Positions 4,953 to 5,188 of a DNA stretch of 5,188 nt are shown here, piece by piece; position 1 is the first letter of the stretch; the number at the start of each line of letters is the position of its first letter. Made by a program: the position numbers and the translations under genes. Under the pieces are notes generated by a model. It did no database searches and was not told the origin of the DNA. It saw nothing but the letters and a program-made list of their open reading frames with translations. Origin of the DNA: an uncultured Rhizobiaceae group bacterium (GTDB lineage: Bacteria; Pseudomonadota; Alphaproteobacteria; Rhizobiales; Rhizobiaceae); contig CALAIO010000164.1 of NCBI GenBank assembly GCA_937923355.1, forward strand, positions 1-5,188, read 5' to 3'.

Positions 4953-5188
4953 ATGACACACACCAGATATGCTTTTATCAAGGCCAATTGGCATAGCGAC
5001 ATTGTAGATAAAGCCCTTGACGGTTTCTGTTCTATTATTCCATCAGACCAAGTTGATGTCTTTACGGTTCCAGGCGCATTGGAAATGCCACTTATTGCAG
5101 ATGATTTGGCGGCGACGGGCAAGTATGCGGCAATTGTGGCATCAGCGTTTGTTGTTGACGGGGGTATCTACCGACATGAATTTGTTGC
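4953..5188 (+). CDS. ribH2: 6,7-dimethyl-8-ribityllumazine synthase, RibH2 type, 3' partial
   Basis: Lumazine synthase joins 5-amino-6-ribitylaminouracil with 3,4-dihydroxy-2-butanone 4-phosphate to make the direct precursor of riboflavin. The first 78 residues are present; the family is usually about 150-160 long, and the rest lies beyond the window. Trp13 in IKANWHSDIVD is the aromatic residue that stacks on the substrate ring in RibH2. VPGALEMPL (39-47) and VVDGGIYRHEFV (67-78) follow, with His75 at the catalytic histidine position. The DGGIYRH form, where most RibH proteins have RGxTxH, resembles the decameric Brucella RibH2 (recalled, not searched). The ATG follows a strong AAGGAG site. 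The FMN riboswitch upstream implies repression by FMN. No other rib gene is in view, so this is probably a stand-alone second lumazine synthase. Confidence 0.95.
   Translation, partial: MTHTRYAFIKANWHSDIVDKALDGFCSIIPSDQVDVFTVPGALEMPLIADDLAATGKYAAIVASAFVVDGGIYRHEFV

Noticed and set aside
4880..5122. 80-codon minus-strand open frame across the ribH2 start
   Set aside because: It overlaps the riboswitch leader and the conserved ribH2 start, and no ribosome site or family match is apparent.

Overview
The window looks like a chromosomal segment from an alphaproteobacterium, most likely of the Rhizobiales (Hyphomicrobiales). The main reason is the gene at the right edge, a lumazine synthase that resembles, from memory, the Brucella/Mesorhizobium RibH2 type far more than the usual RibH. 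An FMN riboswitch precedes it. Supporting points are an M17 aminopeptidase next to an SH3/NlpC-P60 hydrolase and a TadD-like TPR lipoprotein with a CtrA-box-like sequence upstream. Base composition is moderate: sampled stretches of the main genes are 52-55 % GC by hand count, which is low for many rhizobia. The taxonomic call is an inference.

Layout, left to right. (1) 2-577, plus strand: the C-terminal catalytic part of a Rieske oxygenase alpha subunit, of the kind that demethylates or cleaves quaternary ammonium compounds (carnitine, betaine, stachydrine). Its Rieske domain lies outside the window. (2) 675-1019, minus: a small CPCC-type cysteine-rich protein, distinctly AT-richer than its neighbours. 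(3) 3715-1135, minus: a compact three-gene set consisting of an M17 leucyl aminopeptidase, a short MarR-type regulator and an NlpC/P60 cysteine peptidase. marR and the NlpC/P60 gene overlap by ATGA. A perfect 16-bp palindrome lies between the aminopeptidase gene and marR. (4) 3716-3839: a divergent control region with TTAA-rich, CtrA-like elements. (5) 3840-4649, plus: a TadD-like TPR lipoprotein followed by a 12-bp terminator-like hairpin. (6) 4727-4867: an FMN (RFN) riboswitch, a leader that can fold over the Shine-Dalgarno sequence, and ribH2 from 4953, cut by the window edge.

How the parts work together. The aminopeptidase and NlpC/P60 enzyme both cut short peptides and may cooperate in turnover of cell-wall or other peptides, with the MarR protein probably controlling its own operon through the palindrome. 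The ribH2 unit is a self-contained, FMN-responsive riboflavin module. No CRISPR array, tRNA, rRNA, transposase or phage gene is visible. I found no wholly new system. The points most worth a second look are the MarR palindrome and its repeated half-site, the SD-masking hairpin of the riboswitch leader, and the AT-rich CPCC gene.
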